From: Yoonia sp. I 8.24
GTDB lineage: Bacteria; Pseudomonadota; Alphaproteobacteria; Rhodobacterales; Rhodobacteraceae
Assembly (NCBI RefSeq): GCF_022096995.1
Contig: NZ_JACXGQ010000007.1
Location: 1 to 64,000, forward strand
Length of the DNA stretch: 64,000 nt
Direction: 5' to 3'
The translations under genes were made by a program, and so were the position numbers. Positions 19,600-30,064 of this stretch are shown piece after piece. Every line of letters begins with the position of its first letter. Position 1 is the stretch's first letter. A model generated the notes under the pieces. The model was not told the DNA's origin. It saw only the letters and a program-made list of their open reading frames with translations, and made no database searches.

Positions 19600-20999
19600 T
19601 TTGCGGCAAGCCGTGAAGGCAAGCGGTTGGCCCAAGCGCTGATCGTCCCTGCCCCAAGACAAACAACCATATCGCCCGGTTTTGCGGTTTCACGTACCAG
19701 TTTTTCAAGATCATCTTCGGATGTCACACTGCGCGCATCACGGTGACCATGACGGATTAAACCTGCAACAAGATCATCGCGGCTCGCACCCGGAATTGGG
19801 TCTTCGCCCGCCGAGAAGATATCGGAAATCCCAACGACATCGGCATCGTTAAAACACGCGCAAAAATCATCAAAATGATGCGACAACCGGCTAAAGCGGT
19901 GCGGCTGATGTACCGTGATCACGCGGCCTTCGGTTGCTTGGCGCGCAGCCTTAAGCACGGCTGCAATTTCCACCGGGTGATGGCCGTAGTCATCAATGAT
20001 GGTCACGCCATCCACTTCGCCAACTTTGGTAAAGCGGCGGTTCACGCCTTTGAATCCCTTAAGCGCCGCACGAATTTCATCGCGTTTCATCCCAAGATGC
20101 CGGGCCACAGCCACGGCGGAAAGCGCGTTTGACACATTGTGGTCGCCAGGCATGGGCAATTCGCAACCATCGATGGTCGTGCCTTCGTCTTGGAGTGCTA
20201 TATCAAAATGCGCCACGCCTGCCACATAGGTCAGGTTAATCGCGCGCACGTCTGCTTGGGCGTTAAACCCAAATGTCGTCACGCGGCGGTCGGTGATCCG
20301 ACCGACCAAGGCCTGCACGTCCGGATCATCGGTACAGCAGACAGCCAACCCATAAAATGGGATGTTTGACAGAAAATCGTCAAAGCCTTTGTGCAGCGCC
20401 TCTTCGGTGCCCCAATGTTCCATATGCTCGGGGTCGATATTGGTGACGATCGCAATCGTTGCAGGCAAGCGGTTAAAAGTGCCGTCGCTTTCATCGGCCT
20501 CGACCACCATCCATTCACCCTGCCCCATACGCGCGTTGGACCCGTAAGCATGGATAATCCCGCCGTTGATCACGGTTGGGTCGATCCCGCCTTCGTCCAA
20601 TAGCGCTGCAACCATCGTGGTCGTCGTGGTTTTGCCATGCGTGCCAGCGACGGCGATATTTGATTTGAGCCGCATCAGTTCAGCGAGCATTTCTGCACGG
20701 CGCACGACTGGCAGACCTTGGGCGCGGGCCATGTCCAATTCTGGATTACCGGGTTTAATCGCAGATGAAATCACCACCACCGCCGCACCATCAAGATTGT
20801 CTGCGCGCTGCCCTTCAAAAATCGTGGCCCCCAAAGATTTCAACCGGTCGGTGATCTTTGACGCCTTTAGGTCAGAGCCTTGCACCGCATAGCCATGGTC
20901 CATAAGCACTTCGGCGATGCCCGACATGCCAATGCCGCCAATGCCTACAAAGTGAATCGGTCCAATATCCAACGGCAGTTTAGTTGCAGCAGCGTTCAT
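19596..20999 (-). CDS. murC: UDP-N-acetylmuramate-L-alanine ligase MurC
   Basis: Mur ligase adding L-alanine to UDP-MurNAc, 467 residues. Motifs are [14 protein letters not shown] at the N-terminus, the ATP loop [16 protein letters not shown], the metal region EADESDGTF, and [10 protein letters not shown] in the C-terminal domain. GGAAGAT lies six bases before the ATG. Confidence 0.97.
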   Translation of the reverse strand: MNAAATKLPLDIGPIHFVGIGGIGMSGIAEVLMDHGYAVQGSDLKASKITDRLKSLGATIFEGQRADNLDGAAVVVISSAIKPGNPELDMARAQGLPVVRRAEMLAELMRLKSNIAVAGTHGKTTTTTMVAALLDEGGIDPTVINGGIIHAYGSNARMGQGEWMVVEADESDGTFNRLPATIAIVTNIDPEHMEHWGTEEALHKGFDDFLSNIPFYGLAVCCTDDPDVQALVGRITDRRVTTFGFNAQADVRAINLTYVAGVAHFDIALQDEGTTIDGCELPMPGDHNVSNALSAVAVARHLGMKRDEIRAALKGFKGVNRRFTKVGEVDGVTIIDDYGHHPVEIAAVLKAARQATEGRVITVHQPHRFSRLSHHFDDFCACFNDADVVGISDIFSAGEDPIPGASRDDLVAGLIRHGHRDARSVTSEDDLEKLVRETAKPGDMVVCLGAGTISAWANRLPSRLAAK

Positions 21000-21034
21000 C
21001 GCATATCTTCCATCTTATTTTTGGGCCATTTATT

Positions 21035-22129
21035 CTAGGTGGGGCCGGCCAGTTCTTCGACAAGAGCAACCAAACGGTCGGTCGCATCAGGAACGCTGCA
21101 GGCGATGGCCGCGCGCGACATCTGCAGCGCGCCTGCTTCGTCTGTCAGCAGTTTTTCAATCATCGCGGTCAGCGGCGCGACCTCAAATTCGGCTTCGGTC
21201 ATGATCACGGCAGCACCGCTTTCAACCAATTGACGCGCGTTTGCAGTTTGCTCATCGCGGATAGCACCCGCATAGGGCACCCAAATGGCTGGGCGTCCGA
21301 TGATGCTAACATCAGCGACGGTCGAAGCGCCTGATCGCGAAATCACCAACTGTGCCTGCGCCATGCGGTCGGGTACATCTGAAAAAAACGTCTCTACATC
21401 AGCGCTGATCACTTCGTCAGCGTAGTATTTTGTGACCCGGTCCAAATCTTCAGCGCGGGCCTGATGGCTAACACGCACGTTGCGGCGGATATGTTCGGGC
21501 AGTGCAGAAATCGCAGGCGGCACAAAATCTGACATGATCCGCGCGCCTTGGCTGCCACCCAGGACAACAATCGACATCGGGTAATCGCCCGGCGGAATAT
21601 AAGGCGCAGCTGCACGCTCCAAAACGGCCGCGCGCACGGGATTACCTGTATGCTCGCCGGTCACGCCTTTGGGCAGCGCAGTTGGCCAAGTCCCACAGGC
21701 CACTTTATTCACACGTTTGGCGAACAGTTGATTTACCCGGCCTAAAACACCGTTTTGTTCATGGATCATCCGCGGGACGCGCAAGACCCAAGCAGCCGCC
21801 ATGGCTGGGATCGTCGGATAGCCACCAAAACCAACGACAACCGCAGGGCGGTCGCGCAGCATGCGCCATTTAGCTGCGGCAATGCCGCCTAAAATCCGAA
21901 ACGGCACAGCAAGTTTAGCAAGGATACCACCGCGCGCGAATGTGGCGCTGCCGACGACGTTGACTTCGACTGCGTCGGGGAAGCCACTGGTATAACGCGC
22001 GCCGCGCGCATCCGTTGATAGGCGGACACGCCAGCCCTTTTCCAACATAGCCTCTGCCAATGCCTGCGCCGGGAACATGTGCCCGCCGGTACCGCCTGCC
22101 GCAATAATCATCAGTGGTGATGTCGTCAT
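21035..22129 (-). CDS. murG: UDP-GlcNAc-lipid I N-acetylglucosaminyltransferase MurG
   Basis: Makes lipid II at the inner face of the membrane. The 364 residues include the glycine-rich [42 protein letters not shown] and [14 protein letters not shown]. The ATG overlaps the ftsW stop by four bases. A 35-base gap separates it from murC. Confidence 0.97.
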   Translation of the reverse strand: MTTSPLMIIAAGGTGGHMFPAQALAEAMLEKGWRVRLSTDARGARYTSGFPDAVEVNVVGSATFARGGILAKLAVPFRILGGIAAAKWRMLRDRPAVVVGFGGYPTIPAMAAAWVLRVPRMIHEQNGVLGRVNQLFAKRVNKVACGTWPTALPKGVTGEHTGNPVRAAVLERAAAPYIPPGDYPMSIVVLGGSQGARIMSDFVPPAISALPEHIRRNVRVSHQARAEDLDRVTKYYADEVISADVETFFSDVPDRMAQAQLVISRSGASTVADVSIIGRPAIWVPYAGAIRDEQTANARQLVESGAAVIMTEAEFEVAPLTAMIEKLLTDEAGALQMSRAAIACSVPDATDRLVALVEELAGPT

Positions 22130-23295
22130 CTGTCTGCCCTACGCCGCAAAATATCTTCCATCTCGCCTTGCGGGCGCACGCGGGTAAATGCAAGCAACAT
22201 TCCCACCGTAATGCCCCCTGCAATCAGCGAGGATCCGCCGTAAGACACGAACGGTAGTGTCATGCCCTTCGCTGGCAACAGACGCACAGCCACCCCCATG
22301 TTGATCATTGCCTGTACGCCAAACACGCAAGCCAATCCCGTGCCCGCGAGGCGAATAAACGGATCGCGTTCCTTCATCAGACGCAGCAGGGAACGGACAA
22401 CAATGACACTGTAAAGCGCGATGATTACCAGCACGCAAATCAGGCCATATTCTTCGGCGGCAACGGCGATAATAAAATCTGTATGCGCGTCTGGCAGCGA
22501 CCATTTCACCTGGCCTTCGCCCACGCCGACACCAAAAAACCCGCCTTCACGGATAGCGTTGGTGGCATACCCAAGTTGTGTTGTGGGATCCAGATCGGCA
22601 GATAGAAAGCCGTCAATACGGCGGGCAAAATGTTCCGAAGCGCTGTAGGCAAACATTCCGCCTAGGATAACCAGACCAGCAAGCACCATCAGCAACAGCA
22701 TCGGCGCGCCAGCTACGAAATACATGACACCCCAAGAAAACAGGATCAGACAGGCTTGCCCAAAATCGGGTTGCATCGCGAGAATCAGTACGATCACAAC
22801 GGTCAGCACAAAAGAATAAAGCTTGCCCGGAGGGCCACCCAACTGTTGTGACGCGGCCAGCAACCATGCGGACATGACAATAAAGCCGGGTTTCAAAAAT
22901 TCAGAAGGCTGGACCGAGGCAAAACCAAGCGAATACCACCGCGTCGCGCCTTTCCCAAAATCAGTCCCCAAAACGGGCAGCATTGCCAGTGCGGCAAAGG
23001 CACATATAAAACCGATCACCGCCAAGCGCCGTACCAGCGTTGGCGACATCATCGAGACAGTGAACATCACCATCATCGCGGCCCCGCCAAAAATGGCCTG
23101 ACGGGTCACATAGTGAAACGGATCAAGCCCGTTTTTCGCGGCCAACGGTGGCGAAGACGCGAGCCCCAGCAGCAACCCGACCCCAAAAAGGATCAAGATG
23201 CACGACAAGGTCCATTTATCAATTGTTCGCCACCACCGTGGGATCACCGGATCGCCGGATTGTACCGGGACCGCCCCATAGACCATTTCTGTCAT
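22126..23295 (-). CDS. ftsW: Lipid II polymerase of the divisome FtsW
   Basis: SEDS-family glycosyltransferase, 389 residues, about ten membrane helices. The family segments [18 protein letters not shown] and [17 protein letters not shown] are present. Upstream, where murD normally sits, there is instead the RTX gene 154 bases away, so ftsW must have its own promoter. Confidence 0.96.
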   Translation of the reverse strand: MTEMVYGAVPVQSGDPVIPRWWRTIDKWTLSCILILFGVGLLLGLASSPPLAAKNGLDPFHYVTRQAIFGGAAMMVMFTVSMMSPTLVRRLAVIGFICAFAALAMLPVLGTDFGKGATRWYSLGFASVQPSEFLKPGFIVMSAWLLAASQQLGGPPGKLYSFVLTVVIVLILAMQPDFGQACLILFSWGVMYFVAGAPMLLLMVLAGLVILGGMFAYSASEHFARRIDGFLSADLDPTTQLGYATNAIREGGFFGVGVGEGQVKWSLPDAHTDFIIAVAAEEYGLICVLVIIALYSVIVVRSLLRLMKERDPFIRLAGTGLACVFGVQAMINMGVAVRLLPAKGMTLPFVSYGGSSLIAGGITVGMLLAFTRVRPQGEMEDILRRRADR

Positions 23296-23385
23296 GGATC
23301 ACCGCCTTACTGCCTCAACCGCCCGTTTTCCGGGTCTAAGCGCAGCATAACCAGCATTTGCGTATGATTCTACTGAAATTGTTTA

Positions 23386-23415
23386 CGGCCCTACTGATGA
23401 CTTCATGTAGGGCCG
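23386..23415. terminator. Hairpin downstream of the RTX gene, candidate terminator
   Basis: A 9-bp stem CGGCCCTAC/GTAGGGCCG with a 12-nt loop, 35 bases after the RTX stop. The U-tract is poor on the minus strand (TAAACAATTT) and a little better on the plus strand (CGTTTCTTT), so termination is only probable. Confidence 0.45.
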
Positions 23416-23449
23416 CGTTTCTTTGTAATCACTTGTTTTTTTTGCAGAC

Positions 23450-24832
23450 TTACCCGACCAACAAATCACCATAGTAGGGATCCAGAATGAAATTATCCGC
23501 GTTTAGGTCGTCCAAAGATACCCCTGATAGCAGAACACTTGCGGTATTTGACTGTGTCAACAAAACCCCATCGGCGGTCTGCACCATGTCATCAAACGGG
23601 TCGTAGTCGAGGTCGCCCCGCGTGTTGAGATACAAAAGGTCCATCGTGAAATCAAAATCCGTCACGGTGTCATGACCTTCGTCAGTTTCGACGAGGAAAA
23701 TAACATCGTGACCTGTTCCGGTGGTAATCACATCGTCGCCAGCCCAGCCCGAAATTTGATCGTTGCCCGTGCCCGCGTCTATCGTATCATTCCCCGAAGA
23801 CCCGAGCACCAGATCGTCACCACCGCCCGCATCAATGTCGCGCACTGTCGTATCCGCAAACATCAAAACATCCGCAGCGCTAGACCCAATGACGCTCTCA
23901 AAATTTGTCCAAACGGAATCGACACTGTCCGCGTCTACGGCCCCGACAACAACCGAAGTGCCATCAGGCAACGCGCTGACGCCTTGGTAAAAACCCGACA
24001 AATCCAATGTATCAAAGCCTGCGCCGCCATCGATTTGATCATTCGCGCCTGCAAGTGCAATCGCAATATCATCGCCAGCCAGCATATCCCCGACAGTCCC
24101 TATCGCATCCCCCGTCCAGACGTCGTCACCTTCGGTAAATGCCGGAGGCGCGCTTACGGTCACTTCAATCCACTGCGTCAGGTTATCTGTTTCGTTTTCT
24201 TCTTCCAAAACATCCGAAGGATCGGCAACGATAGCAACCCAATACGTGCCAGGGTCAAGATCGGCGGCCTCCAGATCGAACGAAACGTTTTGCTGTGTTC
24301 CTGTTGCCAGCGCGGTCAAGACTTGGGTTCCGAGCACTTCGGTTACCGCGTCAAAGTCGGGAGATGTGGCAACAACCAAAGAAAGCGTCGATGCTTCCGC
24401 GTCAGTCGCACCATTTGAATTCACGGTCGCGACGATCGTACCTGTTTGATCATGGTCCAACGACGCATCATCAATCGAAATTCCATCCAGAACAAGATTT
24501 GAAAGGCCTGCGTCGCCGCCGAATATATCGTCATTAATTGAAACTGGTACGATACTGTCAAACGTGCCCAAACCAACAAAACCAAAGCTCGCGCTGGCTC
24601 CGGCAGCCAAATTTGCGTTATATCCCATCGCCTGCACAGTATATGTATTCCCAACATGAGAGATAATCTGCGCATTCCAGATATTAGAGATTTCGCCCTC
24701 AAATGTGAATGCGTACACCCAACCGTTGATCGTTTGCACCGCATTTACGGTCACATTCGCGACGAAACCGCCCCCCCAGCTATTCACCGCGCTCACGTCA
24801 ATGGTTGCGGTGTCAGATGTTGCTGAAATCAT
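23450..24832 (-). CDS. Secreted CBM2 - CARDB-like - RTX calcium-binding protein
   Basis: 460 residues from ATG 24832, which has a very good AGGAGA six to seven bases upstream; the open frame to 24970 is not needed. Residues about 8-87 look like a family 2 carbohydrate-binding module (three Trp at 19, 38 and 52, NAQI, SFGFVG). Residues about 105-228 form a CARDB-like Ig domain (EENETDNLTQWIEVTV). Residues about 232-400 carry hemolysin-type repeats (GGAGFDTLD, GGGDDLVLGSSGNDTIDAG, GWAGDDV). There is no Sec signal and the C-terminus is hydrophobic, as for type I secretion substrates. No catalytic domain is visible, so it may be an adhesin for polysaccharide. No transporter gene is nearby. Confidence 0.8.
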   Translation of the reverse strand: MISATSDTATIDVSAVNSWGGGFVANVTVNAVQTINGWVYAFTFEGEISNIWNAQIISHVGNTYTVQAMGYNANLAAGASASFGFVGLGTFDSIVPVSINDDIFGGDAGLSNLVLDGISIDDASLDHDQTGTIVATVNSNGATDAEASTLSLVVATSPDFDAVTEVLGTQVLTALATGTQQNVSFDLEAADLDPGTYWVAIVADPSDVLEEENETDNLTQWIEVTVSAPPAFTEGDDVWTGDAIGTVGDMLAGDDIAIALAGANDQIDGGAGFDTLDLSGFYQGVSALPDGTSVVVGAVDADSVDSVWTNFESVIGSSAADVLMFADTTVRDIDAGGGDDLVLGSSGNDTIDAGTGNDQISGWAGDDVITTGTGHDVIFLVETDEGHDTVTDFDFTMDLLYLNTRGDLDYDPFDDMVQTADGVLLTQSNTASVLLSGVSLDDLNADNFILDPYYGDLLVG

Positions 24833-24975
24833 TATTTTTCTCCTAAAAAATTGTTTAGATAAATAACGTTGGATCACTAATTCACACTCAACCTCAAGAT
24901 AGCTTGACCCGACCAGCACGCAACCCAAAAACGAATACCTTCCCAGCACTTGCATGCGACAGCGTTCCACGGCAC

Positions 24976-26163
24976 ATGCAATTTATGGATATCAACACAC
25001 TGATCATTGGGGCGGGTGCCGCTGGCATGATGTGCGCGGCCCATGCGGGGCCCGGCACATTGGTGATCGATCATGCCAAATCCGCCGGCGAGAAAATCCG
25101 TATTTCAGGCGGGGGGCGCTGTAATTTCACGAATATGGACGCTGGCCCTGCCAATTTCATCAGCCAAAACCCGCATTTCTGCAAGTCCGCGCTGAAGCGT
25201 TATACCCAGTGGGACTTTATCGCCTTGGTCGACAGCTACCGGATCGCTTGGCATGAAAAGACCTTGGGTCAGTTGTTTTGCGACGATACAGCCAAGGACA
25301 TTGTCACGATGCTGCGATCGGAAATGGACAAAGCGGGCGCACAGCTTTGGTTGCAAACGTCGGTCGACAATATTCGCCATGACGGCACCAATTTTCGCGC
25401 GACCCTGATGCGCGAAGGAAAGATCACGGAGGTGATTGCAAAGAACCTCGTGGTGGCTTGCGGCGGGAAGTCTATTCCCAAGATGGGGGCAACAGGTTTT
25501 GCCTATCAAATCGCCGCGCAGTTTGACCTTCCCGTCGTAGAAACCCGCGCGGGGCTAGTGCCGTTCACCTTTGGCGAAGATCGCTTCAAGCCACTTGCAG
25601 GCGTCGCCCTGCCCGCGCGGATCAGCGCGCATGGCCCGGCGTTCGACGAGGCATTGTTGTTCACCCATCGCGGGCTGTCCGGCCCGGCTATTCTACAAGC
25701 CTCGTCTTACTGGCACGCAGGCAATACAATCAACGTGAACCTCGACCCTACATCCGGATTGCTGGATTTTTTAAAAGCAGCGCGACAAGACCAAGGGCGC
25801 AAAGCACTGACCACGGTAATGGGGCAATATTTGCCCGCACGATTGGTAGATTTTTTGAACGCCGATCTGCAACTGACAGGCAATATCGCGGATCAAAGCG
25901 ACGCCCGTTTGCAAGAAATTACCGATCAAATCACCGCCTGGATACTAACCCCATCGGGCACCGAAGGGTATCGCACCGCCGAGGTCACATTGGGGGGCGT
26001 CGACACAGATGCGCTCTCGTCCAAAACGATGGGCGCGAAATCGGTTCCGGGTCTCTATTTTATTGGCGAGTGTGTTGACGTCACAGGCTGGCTTGGGGGC
26101 TATAATTTCCAATGGGCGTGGTCATCAGGTTGGGCTGCAGGGCAAGCCATCGCCAACACGTAG
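24976..26163 (+). CDS. HI0933/YhiN-family flavoprotein (BaiN-like NAD(P)/FAD-dependent oxidoreductase)
   Basis: 395 residues. The dinucleotide fold GAGAAGMMCA opens the protein, followed by GEKIRISGGGRCNFTN, typical of the HI0933 family, and GYNFQWAWSSGWAAG closing the FAD site. Members are often labelled BaiN or aminoacetone oxidase-like, but the substrate is uncertain. Starts at 24976 or 24985 are both possible and neither has a good ribosome site. The gene points against its neighbours and shares a short divergent region with the RTX gene. Its stop codon is the first three bases of a repeated hairpin. Confidence 0.82.
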   Translation: MQFMDINTLIIGAGAAGMMCAAHAGPGTLVIDHAKSAGEKIRISGGGRCNFTNMDAGPANFISQNPHFCKSALKRYTQWDFIALVDSYRIAWHEKTLGQLFCDDTAKDIVTMLRSEMDKAGAQLWLQTSVDNIRHDGTNFRATLMREGKITEVIAKNLVVACGGKSIPKMGATGFAYQIAAQFDLPVVETRAGLVPFTFGEDRFKPLAGVALPARISAHGPAFDEALLFTHRGLSGPAILQASSYWHAGNTINVNLDPTSGLLDFLKAARQDQGRKALTTVMGQYLPARLVDFLNADLQLTGNIADQSDARLQEITDQITAWILTPSGTEGYRTAEVTLGGVDTDALSSKTMGAKSVPGLYFIGECVDVTGWLGGYNFQWAWSSGWAAGQAIANT

Positions 26164-26181
26164 GGTGGATCTTGATCCACC
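26161..26181 (+). repeat. Short palindromic hairpin repeat, copy 1
   Basis: TAG then GGTGGATC-TT-GATCCACC. The same hairpin with the same AGGGTGGAT entry occurs twice at 41301-41364. The element fills the whole 18-base space between the convergent flavoprotein and murD genes and contains the stop codon of the first. Confidence 0.7.
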
Positions 26182-27579
26182 TCACGCTGTCGCTGCGTTC
26201 ACACAGACAATAAAGTCGTCACCGCGTTTTTCAAAACTATCGTATTGATCAAACGAAGCCGCTGCCGGGGCCAGCAAAACCACGTCGCCCGGCTGCGCAT
26301 CTTTGACAGCCTGTGCAACCGCAGCTTCCATCGTGTTGCACACCTGTGTCGCGGCGCCCTCAAGCTGGCGCGCAAAATCAGCGGCCTCGCGCCCGATCAC
26401 ATAGGCTTTGGCGACGTTGCTGAGATGTGGCAGCACCGCATCCAAGCCACCCTCTTTTTGCAGCCCACCGCAAATCCAACGGATATTTGTGAAAGCCTGC
26501 AACGCCTTAGCCGCACTATCGACGTTGGTTGCCTTACTATCGTTCACATAGCGCACGCCGTTATGATCCGCGACCAATTGCGACCGGTGCGGTAGACCGG
26601 GATAGCTGCGCATCGCCGCTTCGATCCCTTTGGGGCCAAGCCCAAGGCTGCGACACACCGCATAAGCTGCACAGGCGTTTTGATGATTATGCGCGCCGGG
26701 TAGCCCGGCAATATCGCGCAGATCGATTGCGCCAACCTGTCGGCCCTTGCGCATTTCAGCCAAAAACCCCTTTCGCGCGAAAACACACCAACCTTGGGAC
26801 AGTTTGCGGCCAGATGAAATCTGGATCACACGGTCATCACCGGCGCCTTCAATCAGTTGATTGGCCAGATAGCGGCCCTCGGCCTCGTCCACGCCGATAA
26901 TTGCGCGATCTGGTCCCCCTTCGGCAAAGAGGCGACGTTTGGCTGCAAAGTATCCGCCCAGCCCCGCGTGCCGATCCAAATGATCAGGCGACAAGTTTGT
27001 GAACACAGCGACATCCGGGGTCAATGATCGCGCAAGGTCTGTTTGATAGGATGAGAGCTCCAGCACGACAACTTCGCCATCGTGCGCGGGGTCAATATCA
27101 AGCACTCCGCGCCCGATGTTCCCTGCCAATTGCGCGGGGCGCCCGTTTTCAACCAAAATATGATGGATCAAAGCAGAAGTTGTCGATTTTCCGTTCGACC
27201 CGGTGACCGCAACAATACGCGGGGCCACATCAAAATTATCCCATTCGGACGTCGCAAAGGATTGAAAAAACAAACCGATATCATTGTCGACAGGCACAGC
27301 GGCGTCCCATGCCGCCGCAATCGCTGCATTTGGCTGCGGATAAAGATGCGGAATGCCGGGGCTAACGATCAGCTTGGCAATCCCGTCAAATGCGCCCGTC
27401 TTGGTCAAATCGCGGATTTCCAGCCCGGCCTCTTGCGCACTTTCACGCGCAGGAACACTGTCGTCCCAAACCACCACATCTGCGCCACCTGCCATAAGCG
27501 CGGCTGCCGCCGCGCGACCAGATCGCCCCAACCCCAAAACGGCAAGGGTTTTATTTGCGTAGCCCTGAACTGGAATCAT
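26182..27579 (-). CDS. murD: UDP-N-acetylmuramoylalanine-D-glutamate ligase MurD
   Basis: Mur ligase adding D-glutamate, 465 residues. Motifs: [15 protein letters not shown], the ATP loop [27 protein letters not shown], and [20 protein letters not shown] stands seven bases before the ATG. It is cut off from ftsW by two inserted genes, and mraY and murF are not upstream as they would be in an intact cluster. Confidence 0.96.
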   Translation of the reverse strand: MIPVQGYANKTLAVLGLGRSGRAAAAALMAGGADVVVWDDSVPARESAQEAGLEIRDLTKTGAFDGIAKLIVSPGIPHLYPQPNAAIAAAWDAAVPVDNDIGLFFQSFATSEWDNFDVAPRIVAVTGSNGKSTTSALIHHILVENGRPAQLAGNIGRGVLDIDPAHDGEVVVLELSSYQTDLARSLTPDVAVFTNLSPDHLDRHAGLGGYFAAKRRLFAEGGPDRAIIGVDEAEGRYLANQLIEGAGDDRVIQISSGRKLSQGWCVFARKGFLAEMRKGRQVGAIDLRDIAGLPGAHNHQNACAAYAVCRSLGLGPKGIEAAMRSYPGLPHRSQLVADHNGVRYVNDSKATNVDSAAKALQAFTNIRWICGGLQKEGGLDAVLPHLSNVAKAYVIGREAADFARQLEGAATQVCNTMEAAVAQAVKDAQPGDVVLLAPAAASFDQYDSFEKRGDDFIVCVNAATA

Positions 27580-27679
27580 CGATGCCTCACTTCAATATTC
27601 GTTGCGACATTGCCCCGTGCGGCATGGCCCGCGCAAGAGAGCAAAGCGCGCTTGCCCCGCTTTATAGGCATTCTCAAAA

Positions 27680-28687
27680 CTAATCTAAGACCAGTCCACT
27701 CTCCGCCAGTCCACTGGCTTCACCAAGTTGGCGCAATAAGCTGATCGCGCTTGGCGAAGAGGCGGCCACCATATGCCCCATATGCGCGAGCGAGCTCATA
27801 CTTGTTAAGTCGATAATCACAGTGCCCAATTCCGCAATATCGTCAGAAACGCCCAGTTGCCCGACTTTGGAACGCCCACCGATCAACAGCGACGACAGCG
27901 CAAGCGCCTGATCTGAGCTATTGGTCAAAATAACATAGGGGTTGTCGCGATCACCAATCACCCCGACTTGCCTGCGAAAGATGTCTGGATCAATGTCAGG
28001 AGAAAGCAACACCACAGTCCCGATATCGCCCAGAACGCGGGTGTTTTGTGCTATTGAAAGCTGGCGCATCGTCTCCATCGTCAGATGCGCCCCCAAAGAA
28101 TGCGCAACAATCGTGATCGATTTATCAGAGGCTCGTGAAATCGCCGTTAGAAAATCGGCAAAATCATCGCGTGCAAACAGCACGCTATCGCGGTCGTAAA
28201 CATATCCCGCAGGCACGCCAGCCGAATCCCACGAAAAAAGCGCCTGCGTATTGTTGAACGCGAAATCATGCCCCATCTGCGCAAACCGGAACATCGCCTC
28301 AGTCGTGGTTGTATTATACCCGTGGACGTAGATTACAATTTCGTCGCCCGGTCCGGCAGCAAGCGCATTTACAAATCCATCATGCGCTTGGGCTTGATAA
28401 CTTGCCATCGTAAATCCACGGGTTGGATCATAAATATTTTCAATACGACCAACCTTGTGATCGGGCGGGATCGCAACATCAACCTGTGCATAGTGCAAAG
28501 CTGCTATACGGTCGGCGTACTCCTCTTCTTTTGAGTTTGATACCCTTTGTTGGGTCGCGACGAATACCGTCTGCGTGGTTGATCCCGGCTCTCCCGGTGA
28601 TACGGTGATGCTGTAGGGATGCGCGCACCCCAACAGCGAAACCAAACTGGCCGCAGCGAGAACGCCGCGCAAAACCCGCCTAGTCAA
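27680..28687 (-). CDS. Lipoprotein alpha/beta hydrolase, DUF900 type
   Basis: 335 residues. A signal peptide ends in the lipobox SLLGCA (acylated Cys 21). The body is a DUF900 hydrolase: oxyanion segment IVIYVHGYNTT, WDSAG, and the nucleophile elbow IVAHSLGAHL. It should sit in a membrane facing the periplasm. The start seems to be TTG 28687, eight bases inside the end of the DUF4389 gene. Substrate is unknown. Confidence 0.82.
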   Translation of the reverse strand: MTRRVLRGVLAAASLVSLLGCAHPYSITVSPGEPGSTTQTVFVATQQRVSNSKEEEYADRIAALHYAQVDVAIPPDHKVGRIENIYDPTRGFTMASYQAQAHDGFVNALAAGPGDEIVIYVHGYNTTTTEAMFRFAQMGHDFAFNNTQALFSWDSAGVPAGYVYDRDSVLFARDDFADFLTAISRASDKSITIVAHSLGAHLTMETMRQLSIAQNTRVLGDIGTVVLLSPDIDPDIFRRQVGVIGDRDNPYVILTNSSDQALALSSLLIGGRSKVGQLGVSDDIAELGTVIIDLTSMSSLAHMGHMVAASSPSAISLLRQLGEASGLAESGLVLD

Positions 28688-28958
28688 GTTCAGTCCATGG
28701 CCAAGGTTTCACTTCACTAGCCGCAACTTGATAACGGGCGGCTTTGGCCATCCAGACACCCATCGTCGTGCCAATTTCGGCAAGCTGATCATTCGGCTCA
28801 CGTTTTTTCATTGCCATGATGATGAACTGCGCGACAGTCAGTAGCCCAAGCAGGGTGCTGGCCATGCTCATCATCACCGCGATGATCACCATGTGGATCA
28901 AGCGCATCCATAAGCTTTCAAAGTCAGATTCGGCTTCGGTGTTGTCTTCTTCGGCCAT
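28680..28958 (-). CDS. DUF4389 small membrane protein
   Basis: 92 residues: an acidic head, a hydrophobic stretch of about 30 residues that could cross twice (LIHMVIIAVMMSMAS, LLGLLTVAQFIIMAM), and the tail ARYQVAASEVKPWPW typical of DUF4389. AGGAG lies six bases before the ATG. It overlaps the hydrolase gene by eight bases and follows the oxidoreductase by nine, so the three are one transcript. Confidence 0.8.
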   Translation of the reverse strand: MAEEDNTEAESDFESLWMRLIHMVIIAVMMSMASTLLGLLTVAQFIIMAMKKREPNDQLAEIGTTMGVWMAKAARYQVAASEVKPWPWTELD

Positions 28959-28967
28959 GCCGATCTC

Positions 28968-29936
28968 CTATCTGTCGCCAGCGGCGAAAACCATATCCAC
29001 CATCTTTTGCGTTCCGCGCGAAAATTCAAGAGGGCACAGATAATTACTGCCTGATTGTGCCGCTTTGCAGAAATTTTCGACCTGCGACACATATTGGTTC
29101 ACGCCAGCAAACCGTTCGGTGACCACGGTGCCTGCATCCGTTTCCAGCTGCAGGGTCGCTTGATCAAAGACATTTGCGTTAAATGGGCAAGTCAGCTGCA
29201 AAACACCTGCATCCCCGTGGAACGTGATGTTTTGACGGTTATACAGGCGCATTGAAACCACGGCCGAATAGGTAAAGCCCGGAAAATCAGCAGCCACTTG
29301 GGCAAAAACATCGACATCGTTCTCAAGCACCAGTTTTGCATAGGGCACGGCCTCGGGCTCTACCCCAGTAACATAGCGCGCGGCACCAAACGTATAAACG
29401 CCGATATCGCGCAGCCCCCCGCCGCCTGCTTTTGCCTGATTTCGGATATTTTCTGCGTCATCGTTGAAATATGAAAATACCGCATCGACATGTTTCAATG
29501 CGCCGATCGCGCCACCCTGCACCAATGCGCGTGCGCGCGCGAACTGCGGGTGATGCACGATCATAAATGCCTCTGCCGCGAGTTTTCCGGATTGATCGCG
29601 CGCAGCAATCAACGCATCAAAATCGGAATCTTGCAGGGCGATGGGTTTTTCGCACAACACATGTTTACCCGCCTCCAACGCCTTGATCGCCCATGCCACA
29701 TGCAGGTGATTGGGCAGTGGGATATAGACCGCATCAATCGCTGGGTCAGCAAGCAAAGCATCATAGTCATGATGCACGCGAAGCCCCGGCGCGAAGGCTT
29801 GGAACGGTGTGGCCTTATCGGGGTTTGATGTGGCCAGCGCCGCAAATTCAGCCCCACGCGCGGCATGAATTGCAGGTGCCATGTGGTTTAACGCAAAATT
29901 CGCAGCGCCTAGAACGCCCCAACGCAGTGGTGTCAT
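28968..29936 (-). CDS. Gfo/Idh/MocA-family NAD(P)-dependent oxidoreductase
   Basis: 322 residues. The Rossmann fold begins GVLGAANFALNHM, and the family motif CEKPIAL (active-site Lys) follows VYIPLPNHLH. The second half is the GFO/IDH/MocA alpha/beta domain. ATG 29936 has GGGAGA eight bases upstream, better than the ATG at 29951. It probably acts on a sugar or inositol derivative, but the substrate cannot be read from the sequence. Confidence 0.88.
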   Translation of the reverse strand: MTPLRWGVLGAANFALNHMAPAIHAARGAEFAALATSNPDKATPFQAFAPGLRVHHDYDALLADPAIDAVYIPLPNHLHVAWAIKALEAGKHVLCEKPIALQDSDFDALIAARDQSGKLAAEAFMIVHHPQFARARALVQGGAIGALKHVDAVFSYFNDDAENIRNQAKAGGGGLRDIGVYTFGAARYVTGVEPEAVPYAKLVLENDVDVFAQVAADFPGFTYSAVVSMRLYNRQNITFHGDAGVLQLTCPFNANVFDQATLQLETDAGTVVTERFAGVNQYVSQVENFCKAAQSGSNYLCPLEFSRGTQKMVDMVFAAGDR

Positions 29937-30009
29937 TTCATTCTCTCCCATTTCGACGGGATGTTAGCGCTAAAATTGAACAAAGGGAAACATGATGCGC
30001 CACGAAAAC

Positions 30010-30042
30010 AAAAACCCGCCAGACTTATTCTGACGGGTTTTT
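30010..30042 (-). terminator. Rho-independent terminator of rpoH, usable in both directions
   Basis: A stem of 14 bp (30010-30023 with 30029-30042, one G-U) that ends in five A-U pairs on both sides. On the minus strand GGCGGGTTTTTGTTTT follows. It lies 22 bases after the rpoH stop. Confidence 0.85.
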
Positions 30043-30064
30043 GCCTGGGTGTTGGAGCGGCCAA

